A stretch of 64,000 nt of DNA, taken from the NCBI GenBank assembly GCA_003222245.1, contig QHVH01000010.1, forward strand, positions 1 through 64,000. Reading direction: 5' to 3'. This document shows, one piece after another, positions 17,046 through 26,784 of this stretch (its first letter is position 1; each line of letters starts with the position of its first letter). The stretch comes from Blastocatellia bacterium AA13 (lineage in GTDB: Bacteria; Acidobacteriota; Blastocatellia; UBA7656). Under the pieces are notes generated by a model that saw only the letters and a list, made by a program, of their open reading frames with translations, was not told the DNA's origin and searched no databases. A program made the position numbers and the translations under genes.

Positions 17046-18083
17046 TTGCGATACGGAGTCATTCCAGAGGGCATTAGCGAAAGAGTCGCGTTGCTGCTTG
17101 GCCGGGTTCCGGTTCCGGTCATCGACTCGCTCTACGGAATCATTAGGTCGCGCTCCCTGATGGCGGCTGTGACCCTCGGCGTCTTTGAAGCGATTGGCAG
17201 GGAGCGCCGTTCCGTAAACGTGTTGGCGAAGCGGCTGTCGCTCGATGAGGAATGCCTCGATCTGCTGCTTCGGGTGCTGGTCCACTCCGGCTATTTGACC
17301 AAGAAGGGCGAGTCTTATGCGCTCAGTACGCTTGGGCTCCGAACCATGCTGCCTGAAAGCGATCAGGAGTTGATCGCTTTCATGCGGTGGAACTATACAC
17401 AATGGACATTTGTCGAACGAATGGAAGAATTGATTAGCACCGGTCACGGCCTTGACTTTCATGCAGTGATGAAAGAGCGGGGCGATTGGGAAAACTATCA
17501 ACGAGCTATGCTCGAACTCGCGCGCGTCGACGCCGGGACTCTTGCGAGACTGGTGCCGGTTCCAAAGAGCGCGAAACGAATTCTCGACTTGGGCGGCTCT
17601 CACGGCCTGCTGAGCGCGGCATTGTGCAGGAAGCACCCGCCTATGAAATCGGTCGTGATCGATCTGCCTGAGGCGATAGGTACTGCTCGCGAGCTCGCCC
17701 GGGCCGAAGGGATCGACGATATAGTGGAGCATCGCGGAGGAGACTTGCTAAACGACGATTTGGGATCCGGCTACGAAGCCGCATTGCTTTCAAACGTCCT
17801 GCACCACTTCAGGCCGAATGCGATCGCAAAAATATCGAGGCGTGTGAGAGACGCACTCACGCCTGGAGGGATCCTCGCGATTTGGGAAATAGAAGCCCCG
17901 AACAAAACAGACGGAGCGACCGGCACGGACGCCGCCGCGTTGTACTTCAGGCTTACCTCATCGGCGCGAGCTTATCACGGCAATGATTACCGGAAATGGC
18001 TCAAAGCGGCGGGATTCAGCAATGTCTCGATCAAGAGGCCCAGGTTGTGCCCTGGATATATTCTCGTGTTGGGAACCGTTTAA
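17046..18083 (+). CDS. SAM-dependent O-methyltransferase, dimerisation-domain type
   Basis: 345 residues. An N-terminal winged-helix dimerisation domain (about residues 30-110, with VNVLAKRLSLDEECLDLLLRVL) precedes a class I methyltransferase fold. Motif I is ILDLGGSHGLLSAAL (about 178-192), the acidic ribose-binding residue follows in VVIDLPEAI, and LLSNVLHHF marks the active-site region. This is the layout of plant-like and bacterial O-methyltransferases that act on phenols or polyketide-like substrates. The start is TTG with GAGGGTG upstream. No biosynthetic cluster surrounds it, so the substrate cannot be named. Confidence 0.88.
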   Translation: MRYGVIPEGISERVALLLGRVPVPVIDSLYGIIRSRSLMAAVTLGVFEAIGRERRSVNVLAKRLSLDEECLDLLLRVLVHSGYLTKKGESYALSTLGLRTMLPESDQELIAFMRWNYTQWTFVERMEELISTGHGLDFHAVMKERGDWENYQRAMLELARVDAGTLARLVPVPKSAKRILDLGGSHGLLSAALCRKHPPMKSVVIDLPEAIGTARELARAEGIDDIVEHRGGDLLNDDLGSGYEAALLSNVLHHFRPNAIAKISRRVRDALTPGGILAIWEIEAPNKTDGATGTDAAALYFRLTSSARAYHGNDYRKWLKAAGFSNVSIKRPRLCPGYILVLGTV

Positions 18084-18298
18084 CTGCTTCGAATCGCCGC
18101 TCACCTCTACTGTGTTCGAATACGCAATACAAGATTGGGCGGGTACTCGGGCATGGCAATAGCTGATTCTTTGATTGTGGAAATGGACGCCTGCCCACCG
18201 GTTAGCCGCCAAAAGTCGGTTTTAGAAGGAAGGGGATGATTCCGATTACGTGGATATCGTTTCGGCATCAGACCCCTCTGAAATCGGAAGAGAATAAG

Positions 18299-19303
18299 AT
18301 GACTGCTCAGAATGTATTCGTAATAGGGGCCTCGGCCGGGGGCGTAGTTGCGTTGAAGCGCCTTGTAGGCGCCCTTTCTCCGGACCTGCCGGCGGCGATC
18401 TTCGTGGTCCTTCACGTCCGCAGCGACACGGAGAGCCTGTTGCCGCGGATACTGAATTCCTCCGGTCCGCTGAAAGCCGCCCACGCGGTCGACGATCAGA
18501 TCATCGAGAATTCAAAGATCTACATAGCTCCCCCCGATCATCATCTAGTGCTCGAGAAAGATAGAGTGCGGTTGACGCGCGGTCCGAAAGAGAACCGACA
18601 TAGACCCGCCGTGGACGTTCTCTTCCGATCTGCCGCCCGAGCTTATGGCGAGCAAGTTGTTGGAGTCGTGTTAACCGGCTTCTTGGACGATGGCACCGCG
18701 GGTCTGATGTCCATCAAATTGCGGGGCGGAGTAGCCGTGATTCAGGATCCTGCCGACGCGCAATATCCGGCGATGCCGCGCAGCGCCCTCGAAAATGTGG
18801 ATGTGGACTACTGTATGCCGTTGGATGAGATCGGGCCTTTAATCGTTCAACTGGCTGTAACACCGAACGGAGCCGATGAGATTAAGGATCAAGGCGTGAA
18901 CGAATCGGCTAAGGAAGAAGTTGAGATAAAATCCGTCACAAACGGGGCGAATGAGACGAAGGTTGAAGAACAGCTCGATGCGATTGGGAAGCCATCCCAT
19001 TTGAGTTGTCCTGAATGCGGCGGGATTCTATGGGAAATTGAAGAGGGCCGCCTGGTCAGGTTCCGATGTCATGTCGGCCACGCGTTCTCACCAGCCAGCC
19101 TTGCTCAAGATCAATCCGAAAGCATCGAACGCGCCCTCTGGGGAGCCGTGCGCGCGTTGAAGGAAAAAGCGATCCTCAACAGGAACATTTCCGACCGTGC
19201 TCGCGGGCGTGGAGACCGGGCGACAGCGGCGAGCTTCGAAGAGTACGCCAACGAAAGCGAGGAATATTCGAATTCACTTCGGCGTCTAATGCAAGACAAA
19301 TAG
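18299..19303 (+). CDS. CheB-type methylesterase domain protein without receiver
   Basis: 335 residues from ATG 18299 (GGAAGAG upstream); an in-frame ATG at 18236, also with a purine-rich site, would add 21 residues. The CheB catalytic triad can be traced: Ser12 in IGASAGG, His39 in VVLHV and Asp131 in LTGFLDDGTAG, with spacing like that of E. coli CheB. The N-terminal receiver domain of classical CheB is absent. After a charged linker, residues about 230-250 form a zinc-ribbon-like element (CPECGG and later RCHVGH), then a helical tail. No cheA, cheR or receptor gene is near. It may demethylate or deamidate receptors encoded elsewhere, or another protein. Confidence 0.88.
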   Translation: MTAQNVFVIGASAGGVVALKRLVGALSPDLPAAIFVVLHVRSDTESLLPRILNSSGPLKAAHAVDDQIIENSKIYIAPPDHHLVLEKDRVRLTRGPKENRHRPAVDVLFRSAARAYGEQVVGVVLTGFLDDGTAGLMSIKLRGGVAVIQDPADAQYPAMPRSALENVDVDYCMPLDEIGPLIVQLAVTPNGADEIKDQGVNESAKEEVEIKSVTNGANETKVEEQLDAIGKPSHLSCPECGGILWEIEEGRLVRFRCHVGHAFSPASLAQDQSESIERALWGAVRALKEKAILNRNISDRARGRGDRATAASFEEYANESEEYSNSLRRLMQDK

Positions 19304-19420
19304 GGCCTTGCGGACTGCGCCGATTTCGTCAGAAAGTCGACTCTGGAGCGACGTCGAGGTCCAGCGGTTAACCCATCCCGCCGCCAAAGCTTTCCATTAT
19401 TCCTTTCGGATTCAACCGGG

Positions 19421-22400
19421 CTAGAAGACCAGCCTCACCGCGAGCTGAATGTTGCGAGGCCCTCCGCCGCCCAGGAACGGATTGCCTATTCCGACGTCCG
19501 GAGTCACCGTGATCGGCAGAAATCCGATGCCGCGGCCTGTGGCCGGATCGATTCCGTTGAAGCTCGCGTCCGCCGAGAAACCGGGCAGCAGCGGTGAAGC
19601 GAAATTCGGATGATTGAAGACATTGAATACTTCAGCCCGGAACTGCACCTTGACGCGCTCCGTTATCGCGGTCGTTTTGAATAAGGATAAATCGACGTTT
19701 GCATAGCCAGGTCCGATCAGCGAATTTCGGCCGAGGCTTCCAAAGTGCTGAGTCCCAGGTATGCAGGAAGCCGCGCTCCCGTCGCCGTTAGGATCCAGCG
19801 TGCAGGGAACTTTGAACGCCGACAGGTTCAGAAAGTTATCAGGCGAATGAGCGCCGGCATATGGATCGCCGACCAGATCGGGCCTCGGAAAGAACTCGCC
19901 CGTGCCGTTGTAATCGTCGAACAGGTTCACGTGAAACGGGCTGCCGCTTCGCAGCGTCAGGATTCCATTCAACTGCCATCCGTTTCCGATTCGTGGGAAG
20001 CGCTTCCAGAGGTTCGGCAGTTCGTAGCTGGACGCCCATACAAACCGATGTCTCACGTCGAAGTTTGAATTGGCCCGCTCCTGATCCACTCTGAAGCTGT
20101 TGTCGGGCTGAGTCGCATTGGCAACATAATCCTGCCCATCCGAAGCGTTGTCGATCGAATGCGACCAGGTGTAGTTGATCATCGAAGACAGTCCGTGATG
20201 ATTCCTCACCTGCAGGCTGGCTTGCAACGAGTGATAGTTCGAATTCGCGGTTGTCTCGAGCTGGTTCACATAAAAGAATGTGCCGCCCGACGGCGCAAAG
20301 GGTCCGTTGTCGAACGGCCTCGCGGTGGAGACCGCGGGATTCGTAGGCTGATTGATATCTCGATAGCGGAACAGTTTGGTTCCGATCGAGCCTACATATC
20401 CGGCCTGCACTACGACGTTCGGCGTAACTTCATGTTGAATATTCAAGTTGAAGTTTTGGACGTAGGGAGTGCGCGAGCGCCGGTCGATCGCGAACACGTC
20501 CGAATCAAGAAAGTCCGTGAAGATCGGCGCCCCTGATTGAATCCGGCTTACCGTCGAAAACGAAAAGAGGATTGGAGACGGTCCCACCGGATTGTAAGCC
20601 GGGCCGGGATTGAAAGTGTTGAATGGAAGCTGACCCACAAAGAAATCCTGTGAAAAAGCGTCATAGAACAATCCCCAGCCCGCGCGAATGACCGTCTTTC
20701 CCTTGCCGGTTACATCCCATGCCATTCCGATTCGCGGCGAGAAGTTGTTAAGGTCGCGATTGTACAACCGGTCGAGCCCATTGGGGCCGACCTGTACCAG
20801 TCCTACCGCCGGATCGAAGTTGCTAAGCAGGCCGTGCTTTTCATCGATCACTCCGAAGTAGTCGTATCGAAGCCCCAGGTTGAATGTGATTCGCGAGCTT
20901 ACTCGAAATGAATCCTGCGCATATCCGGCGTGAGAATTCTGAAACGTGTTGCGGCGGGAATCACCGATGGCGGAACGGCCGCCGCTCAGCGTACCGCTCA
21001 GAAAATCTTCGAGCGAAGCGAAGTCGAGCCGCCCGCGATAACCCGCATCGAAGAACGCGTTGACGAAGGTGCGCCGAAATTCATAACCGAATTTCAAATC
21101 GTGCCGAGTCAGCTTCCACGAGAAGTTATCGATGAAGTGCCAGTTGGTGTCCACGCGCGCCCGCGGAACGGATAGCGTCGAGCCCAGCGACGCCAGCGAG
21201 GAGCCGAAGTTCGGATCGTTGCGGATTCGAATAAATGGAAGCCCGAAGTCCTGCGGTCCGGCGATACCGGTGTTGAGGCCGATGGTTCGGGGATCGAAGC
21301 CGTTGTCCTCCGGAAAGAAACCCTCCGTAAACCTGTTGTATCCGAAGCGAGACTCGTTGACTTTGGTAGGTGAAAGAACCTTCAGGTAGGACAGCGAAAC
21401 CAGTTGCACGCGAGTCGGAGTAACCGTGTTGAAGCCCGGCAGCACGTTGCCCGCGAGTATCGCCAGCGGGAACGATTGATTGCTGTCGCCGAAATAATAC
21501 CGGCCGGTGATGCTGTTGTGTTCGTTGAACGTGTGATCGATCTTTGCGATTAGGCTGTCGACGTTATTGCTGGCCGGAGTCGTAACGGCGAGATTCGGAC
21601 TGGGATCAAATAACGGCCGCGGGCGGTTCGGAACGGGCCATGGATTTCGCGCAAGCAGTCTGGCTATTACGGGATTCCGCGGCCCGCCCAGCGCCGCGAT
21701 TTCGCGTGGATCCGGCACTCTTGCAACCGAGTTCAAACCCACGTCCTCGCGCTGGCCTTCGTAGCTCGCGAACCAGAACGTCTTGTTGCGAACGATCCTG
21801 CCTCCGGCTGCAAATCCGAATTGCTGATTACTCAAGCCGGTTTGATTATCCGGCTTTGTGTTAAAGAAATTTCGGGCGTCCAGCGCGCTGTCGCGGAAGT
21901 AGCCGAACGCAGACCCGTGAATATCGTTTGCTCCGGACTTGGTGACTATGTTGACGATTGCGCCGGAGTTTCTGCCGAATTCGGCTTCGAAATTCGACAG
22001 GATCGCGGCTTCGGCTATTGCTTCGATCGGCAGGATAGTCGCCGGAGTTCCAAAGACGCCGGCCTCGTTGATGGCGGGCAGGTTCCGATAGCCGTCGTTC
22101 ATATCTGTACCGTCGAGCAGATAGTTGTTCGAGCGGCCGCGGTTTCCGTTCGAGCTGAATAATCCAAACGAACCCGGCGAGTCGGTAGCTCCCGACGGAT
22201 CACCGGTTGCTCCGGGAGCCAGCACCAGAAATTTCGTGAAATCCCGACCATTAATAGGCAGATCGGCCACTTGTTTCGAGGAGATAGTTCCGCCAAGCGT
22301 GTTGGCCGTCGACTCGACCTGCAGTGCGCTGGCTGTGATCGTCACCGTATCCGCGCCTGAAATCGAAAGCGTAACGTCGACGCGCCGCTCGCTTGCGACT

Positions 22401-22759
22401 TCAACCTGAATGTCGGTCACTCGCGTGAGTTGAAACCCTTTTGCCTGCACGCTGATTTCATAGCGGCCTATCGATAATTCGGTAATCGAGAAGTTGCCGA
22501 CGTCATCGGTTATAGTCGAACGCGCGACACCCGTGCCCAGGTTCTTGGCGGTGACATTCGCTCCGGCAACAACCGCTCCTTGAGGATCGACCACCGTGCC
22601 CAGGATCGCGCCGCGAAACGTCTGAGCCATTGTGGTCGGCGTCAGCGACGAGGCTATGGCGATAATGAGCCCCAGCCTTAGCAGCCGGGTAATGAACAAC
22701 ACCGGGTCTTGAGTTTGGCGAACTGATCTTAAAAGCATCCAGTTGCGAAGCCTTGTCAT
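19421..22759 (-). CDS. Oar-like TonB-dependent outer-membrane receptor
   Basis: 1112 residues. A long signal peptide ends near residue 45 (TTMAQTF); residues about 48-135 are a carboxypeptidase-regulatory-like domain (GAILGTVVDPQGAVVAGANV, YEISVQAKGFQ); the plug (VADLPINGRDFTKFLVLAPG, NNYLLDGTDMND) and a 22-strand-type barrel follow, ending with the aromatic residue F of QLAVRLVF. This is the Oar/Cna-B-TonB architecture found in dozens of copies in acidobacterial genomes, used for uptake of large substrates such as oligosaccharides or peptides, or for protein export. GGGAG stands 10 nt before the ATG. No substrate-specific neighbours are present, so the ligand is unknown. Confidence 0.93.
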   Translation of the reverse strand: MTRLRNWMLLRSVRQTQDPVLFITRLLRLGLIIAIASSLTPTTMAQTFRGAILGTVVDPQGAVVAGANVTAKNLGTGVARSTITDDVGNFSITELSIGRYEISVQAKGFQLTRVTDIQVEVASERRVDVTLSISGADTVTITASALQVESTANTLGGTISSKQVADLPINGRDFTKFLVLAPGATGDPSGATDSPGSFGLFSSNGNRGRSNNYLLDGTDMNDGYRNLPAINEAGVFGTPATILPIEAIAEAAILSNFEAEFGRNSGAIVNIVTKSGANDIHGSAFGYFRDSALDARNFFNTKPDNQTGLSNQQFGFAAGGRIVRNKTFWFASYEGQREDVGLNSVARVPDPREIAALGGPRNPVIARLLARNPWPVPNRPRPLFDPSPNLAVTTPASNNVDSLIAKIDHTFNEHNSITGRYYFGDSNQSFPLAILAGNVLPGFNTVTPTRVQLVSLSYLKVLSPTKVNESRFGYNRFTEGFFPEDNGFDPRTIGLNTGIAGPQDFGLPFIRIRNDPNFGSSLASLGSTLSVPRARVDTNWHFIDNFSWKLTRHDLKFGYEFRRTFVNAFFDAGYRGRLDFASLEDFLSGTLSGGRSAIGDSRRNTFQNSHAGYAQDSFRVSSRITFNLGLRYDYFGVIDEKHGLLSNFDPAVGLVQVGPNGLDRLYNRDLNNFSPRIGMAWDVTGKGKTVIRAGWGLFYDAFSQDFFVGQLPFNTFNPGPAYNPVGPSPILFSFSTVSRIQSGAPIFTDFLDSDVFAIDRRSRTPYVQNFNLNIQHEVTPNVVVQAGYVGSIGTKLFRYRDINQPTNPAVSTARPFDNGPFAPSGGTFFYVNQLETTANSNYHSLQASLQVRNHHGLSSMINYTWSHSIDNASDGQDYVANATQPDNSFRVDQERANSNFDVRHRFVWASSYELPNLWKRFPRIGNGWQLNGILTLRSGSPFHVNLFDDYNGTGEFFPRPDLVGDPYAGAHSPDNFLNLSAFKVPCTLDPNGDGSAASCIPGTQHFGSLGRNSLIGPGYANVDLSLFKTTAITERVKVQFRAEVFNVFNHPNFASPLLPGFSADASFNGIDPATGRGIGFLPITVTPDVGIGNPFLGGGGPRNIQLAVRLVF

Positions 22760-22931
22760 AATGTCTCCCTTGCTACCGCACCGTTATTTATTGTCGCCGA
22801 GCTGCAATGTCATCGATCTTTTTTTGAGCTTCGGGACCTGAGCGTCGCGGCTCCGAGCGATTCGAACACGGGAACTATTTGCTATGCAAGTGTTTCTTGT
22901 CTAGGCAGTCTAAGGGTAGAAGTCTGAGTGG

Positions 22932-24164
22932 ATGGGCTCACTGCTATGGTATACTCAGCGGCGCCCGGAGAGCCCGCTGGAGAGCCCTGGAGAGCCATTG
23001 AAGGACACAATATCCGAGCGCAATCAGTTGATCAGCCTTTGGACTCTGGTCATAGTGCGAGTCGTCCTTATCCTGCTCTGCACGGCCGCGACGCTCTGGC
23101 TGCTTTACCAAGTCAAAAAAGTCCTGCTCCTCATTATAGTCTCAGTATTCTTTTGCTATCTTATCGCGCCGCTTGTGAGGCTGTTCGAACAGCCGGTCTA
23201 TATCGCGAGGCGCGAGTTTAAGCTCTCCAAGGGATGGGCGATCGCCGCCGCATACCTCGTTTTAGGGAGCGTGTTATTCATAGGACTCCAGATACTGGTT
23301 CCGGTTCTTGGCGATCAGCTCGCGCAGTTGGCCAAGAACATGCCTCAGTACGCCGCGAATACGACTAAATGGGTTCAGACTCGGCTTGATGACGCGAGCA
23401 GTTGGATGGCGCAACTGAAGATCCCGCGCGAATGGCGCGACCGCATCCTGAGCGAGTTCACGCGAGTTGCGCAGGAAAGCTCTCCCGAGATTGGGAGCGT
23501 CCTGTCCGGAGTATTCGACTCGATCACCTATCTTCTCTGGGTCATTCTCGTACCTATAATGTCTTTCTTCATGCTGAAGGACGGCGGCCAATTTCAGAAG
23601 ACCGTGGTCTCACTGATGCCGAACGAACGGCTGAAAAGACGAGCTAATCGGCTCCTCAACGATGCAAGCGGGACGCTGGCTGCTTACGTTCGAGCGCAAA
23701 TTACGGCGTGCCTTGTCGTCTGGGTGCTGGCAACGCTGTTCTTCGTCGCGATCGGGCATCACTACGGAATCGTGCTGGGAGCCATCTCCGCGCTGCTCGA
23801 GTTCATTCCGATGGTGGGGCCGCTCCTTGCAATCTCGATCGCCTTCGGCCTCAGCCTGACTATATCCTTCAAGACCGCGCTCGGGGTGTTGCTGGGACTG
23901 GGCGTACTCAGACTGGTTCAAGATTACGTCATCTATCCGCGCATAATCGGGCACGGCATAAAGATGCATCCACTCGTCGTAGTGCTTGCGATTTTGGCCG
24001 GGGCCGAAGTAGGCGGGGTGACCGGCGTCTTTCTGGCCATACCGGTAATCGGCCTCGCGATGGTTGCGTACCATCACTACACCGCTTACAACTCGACATT
24101 AGAGCAGGGAATAACAGCTTCCTTGCAAATTCCCCCTTCGCTTGATTCCAAGCCGGGGCTTTAA
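22932..24164 (+). CDS. AI-2E family transporter (TqsA/PerM-like)
   Basis: 410 residues with seven or eight predicted helices, grouped as two or three at each end around a long amphipathic middle region. The C-terminal half has FIPMVGPLLAISIAFG, DYVIYPRIIGHGIKMHPLVV and AEVGGVTGVFLAIP, which are diagnostic of this family. Family members export or take up small molecules (autoinducer 2 in TqsA, Na+/H+ exchange in others), so the substrate is open. ATG 22932 lacks a good ribosome site; TTG 22998, preceded by GGAGAG, would remove 22 hydrophilic residues and may be the true start. A ParA gene follows after 8 bp. Confidence 0.9.
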   Translation: MGSLLWYTQRRPESPLESPGEPLKDTISERNQLISLWTLVIVRVVLILLCTAATLWLLYQVKKVLLLIIVSVFFCYLIAPLVRLFEQPVYIARREFKLSKGWAIAAAYLVLGSVLFIGLQILVPVLGDQLAQLAKNMPQYAANTTKWVQTRLDDASSWMAQLKIPREWRDRILSEFTRVAQESSPEIGSVLSGVFDSITYLLWVILVPIMSFFMLKDGGQFQKTVVSLMPNERLKRRANRLLNDASGTLAAYVRAQITACLVVWVLATLFFVAIGHHYGIVLGAISALLEFIPMVGPLLAISIAFGLSLTISFKTALGVLLGLGVLRLVQDYVIYPRIIGHGIKMHPLVVVLAILAGAEVGGVTGVFLAIPVIGLAMVAYHHYTAYNSTLEQGITASLQIPPSLDSKPGL

Positions 24165-24172
24165 CAACTCGC

Positions 24173-24928
24173 ATGACAAAACAAATTGCCATAGCAGCGT
24201 CGAAGGGCGGCACCGGAAAAACGACCACCACCTGGAATCTCGGATTCGGATTGTCGCTGGCGGGAGCGCGCGTGCTGATGGTGGACTGCGATCCCCAGGA
24301 CAATTTGCGCTTCATAGCGGGCCTGGAGGAGACGTCAAATACCCTCGCCGCCGGCATCGACGGACGTGAGATAAGCCCTGCGTCGGTGCGCGAGTCATTG
24401 TGGCTTCTGCCAAGCGGCGGCAGGCGCCTGATGCAATCGCTCGGAGCGGCCGACGGGCTGAAGTCGATTACAAACCCGCTCAGGCAAGTGCTCAAATCAA
24501 GAGTCGACGGAGAGAGCTTCGACTTCGTTCTCTTCGACTGCCCTCCGGAATTCGGAAAGGTTACGTCGGCGGCCGTGTCCGTTTCGGATTTTTTATTGAT
24601 CCCCTGTGTATCGACGTGGCTGGGGCTGAGGTCGATCGAGCAGATGATCGAATTCGTCGACACTCACACGAGAGACGCCCGAATAGACAGCGAACGGACG
24701 GGCATAGTTTTGACCTTCTATACAACTCGTCGAGGCGGGCCTGAAGCTGTCAGACAGGAAGCGAAAAAGCTCTTCAAGAGCCGTGTTCTCAAGACGCTTG
24801 TTCGGGAACGAACGGAGCTCGATTACTCGCAAGAGGCGCATAAATCGGTCTTTGAATATTCGCCTTCGAGCGACGGCGCGGCGGACTATTCTTCTCTCGT
24901 GAAGGAAGTAATCAAGAAGCTCGAGTGA
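24173..24928 (+). CDS. ParA/MinD-family ATPase, orphan
   Basis: 251 residues. The deviant Walker A KGGTGKTTTT spans residues 11-20, with the signature lysine K11; the Walker A' VLMVDCDPQDN and Walker B FDFVLFDCPPEF are present. Such ATPases position chromosomes, plasmids, flagella or carboxysomes on membranes or nucleoids. No parB or parS-like repeat is nearby, and no plasmid genes are present, so it is more likely a positioning ATPase for another cargo. It follows the AI-2E-family gene with 8 bp between, suggesting translation from one mRNA. It converges with homoserine dehydrogenase with only 5 bp between stop codons. Confidence 0.9.
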   Translation: MTKQIAIAASKGGTGKTTTTWNLGFGLSLAGARVLMVDCDPQDNLRFIAGLEETSNTLAAGIDGREISPASVRESLWLLPSGGRRLMQSLGAADGLKSITNPLRQVLKSRVDGESFDFVLFDCPPEFGKVTSAAVSVSDFLLIPCVSTWLGLRSIEQMIEFVDTHTRDARIDSERTGIVLTFYTTRRGGPEAVRQEAKKLFKSRVLKTLVRERTELDYSQEAHKSVFEYSPSSDGAADYSSLVKEVIKKLE

Positions 24929-24933
24929 GCTTC

Positions 24934-25977
24934 TTACGCCTTCTTAAGCTGTAGTTCGCGGTGAATTGCTATTAGATCGCTCAAGAGAGCATATGCTGTT
25001 TGCTCGACCCCGGGGTTGGTCTCGATTACGGCCAGCTCGCCCATCAAATCGGTCTCTAGAATAAGCGCGTTGGTAGTGCCTCTCGCGGAGCCGAGAATCG
25101 AAGAGATGGCGACGGCTTCGGGTCCGACAGCCAGTTTCAAGCCTGAAGGCAGCATTTCCGCTCGAGCAACCAGCCTGATGAGCGCGCCCGTATCCGACGC
25201 ATGCTTCAATTCCTTTGAGGTGATGTATCTGATCCCGCGTCTTTCCACGCTCCTGGGAGTTGCATCCGCGTTCATCAGGACATTCGCGAGCGCGACGATC
25301 TTCACCGCCGCATCCCAGCCGTCTATATCGTAATCGGCGTTTGCTTCCGCGACTCCAAGCTCCCTGGCTTCAGTAAGGCACTCCTCGAACAGGCGTCCAC
25401 GTTCCATCCCCGTGAGAATATAGTTTGTAGTGCTGTTAAGCACCCCGGCGAGCCCGGTTACGCGCACAGCCGGCAAACAGGATTCAACCATGTTGAAGAT
25501 GGGCGCTCCGTCCATAACCGTAGCTTCGAAGCGGAACGAGCACTTGACTTCACGTGCAAGCGTGGTCAGCTCCTTGTGAGCAAAAGCAATCGGACCCTTA
25601 TTGGCGGTGACGACGCTCATTCGGCGAAGCAGCGCTTTTCTGATCCACTCCGTTGCAGGCTCTCCGTCGATAGGATTGAGCGGGGTCGTTTCGAACAGCA
25701 CATCCGCGTCGCACATGGCGACCAACCCCGTTGTATCGACCGCATCGACGGCGCCCGGAAGGGTGTTCAATGCTTCGCCGCGTTCGACGGCCGCAAGCGC
25801 CTGCTTCAGATCGAAGCCTTCCGCGGAAACGATGCAGCCGTGCGCTCCGGTTGCTATTGCGTTTGTCTTTAACCGCAGGTCGAACTGGTCGGCTATCCGC
25901 GCTTCGCGTTCCGATATTATCCTCGCGAATGCCCTCGCGACGTTTCCAAACCCGAGGAAGCCAATTCTGAGTTCCAT
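24934..25977 (-). CDS. hom: Homoserine dehydrogenase (monofunctional, no ACT domain)
   Basis: 347 residues from ATG 25977, which has GAGG and AGGAA upstream; a longer frame to 26007 lacks a ribosome site. The enzyme reduces aspartate semialdehyde to homoserine with NAD(P)H, the branch point to methionine and threonine. The N-terminal Rossmann motif is GFLGFGNVARAF; the catalytic domain shows VVTANKGPIAFAHKEL, FEATVMDGAPIFN and GVLNSTTNYIL, followed by YDIDGWDAAVKIVALANV. The usual C-terminal ACT regulatory domain is missing, as in the short archaeal-type enzymes, so feedback control by threonine may be absent or may work differently. No thrB or thrC is adjacent. Confidence 0.93.
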   Translation of the reverse strand: MELRIGFLGFGNVARAFARIISEREARIADQFDLRLKTNAIATGAHGCIVSAEGFDLKQALAAVERGEALNTLPGAVDAVDTTGLVAMCDADVLFETTPLNPIDGEPATEWIRKALLRRMSVVTANKGPIAFAHKELTTLAREVKCSFRFEATVMDGAPIFNMVESCLPAVRVTGLAGVLNSTTNYILTGMERGRLFEECLTEARELGVAEANADYDIDGWDAAVKIVALANVLMNADATPRSVERRGIRYITSKELKHASDTGALIRLVARAEMLPSGLKLAVGPEAVAISSILGSARGTTNALILETDLMGELAVIETNPGVEQTAYALLSDLIAIHRELQLKKA

Positions 25978-26205
25978 AGCCTCATTTCCTTGCCGTGAAC
26001 AATACATCCCTCGCCGCTTGTATTGCCATTACACTTTGATAGAATCATGGCCGATGCGTGAGGTGGTTGGCCTCCCGATCCGGGCTCTCAGTCCAAATGT
26101 CCGGAGCGGGCCCGGCAAAGACGGCAAGAAAAAATTGCGCGGCTTTTCGTTTTTCTATACCGCGCGCTTACAACAGTGGAAACATAACGAAAGGATGAGG
26201 GATTT

Positions 26206-26589
26206 ATGACCAAACGATTGATCGTTATTGCGATCTCATTGATGTCTATCGGAATGGCTGTCGCGTTCAGCGCGGCGCGAGCAAGCGTTCCGGCCAAGGA
26301 CACCAAGATCACGGGTGAGGTGATCGATCTTCCTTGCTATGAAGGAAAGAACGGCGCCCGAGGCGAGGGGCACAAGAGCTGCGCGCTTACCTGCGCCAAG
26401 AAAGGCAGTCAACTTGCCATCGTCGAGAACGGCACCAACACCGTTTATTCGATCACGGGCTCTTATTCAGCCAACAAGAACGAAAAACTCATTTCGTTTG
26501 TAGCCGAGACCGTTGAAGCCAGCGGAGAGGTTAGCGAAAAGGACGGAAAGAAGTTCATAGAAATCAAATCCATCAAGAAGAGCAAGTAA
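26206..26589 (+). CDS. Small secreted cysteine-motif protein
   Basis: 127 residues with a signal peptide (1-27, cut near AARAS). The mature part holds three conserved-looking cysteines: GEVIDLPCY, HKSCALTC and AKKGSQLAIV, followed by a small beta domain (VYSITGSYSANKNEKL, VAETVEASGEV). The pattern of one Cys, then H-x2-C-x3-C recalls small periplasmic metal- or haem-related proteins, but I do not recognise a named family. GAGGGA stands before the ATG. It precedes the Rieske oxygenase gene on the same strand with a gap near 195 bp if that gene starts at 26785. Confidence 0.78.
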   Translation: MTKRLIVIAISLMSIGMAVAFSAARASVPAKDTKITGEVIDLPCYEGKNGARGEGHKSCALTCAKKGSQLAIVENGTNTVYSITGSYSANKNEKLISFVAETVEASGEVSEKDGKKFIEIKSIKKSK

Positions 26590-26784
26590 GAAGAGCCGGG
26601 GCTCGCAAACCGGCGAACGAAAGAAGCGAGCGTGCGGGCGCCAATCTCGGTTCTACCGCTTTGGTTATTGGAACGGCTGAATACGAGGTTGCCGCCCGTA
26701 CGCATCGCTGCCTTGCTTGCCGCCCTGCGCGGACTTCAAACCACTTCCACGGTGACTAGCCTCCACAAAGAGCCGCACAGAGCA

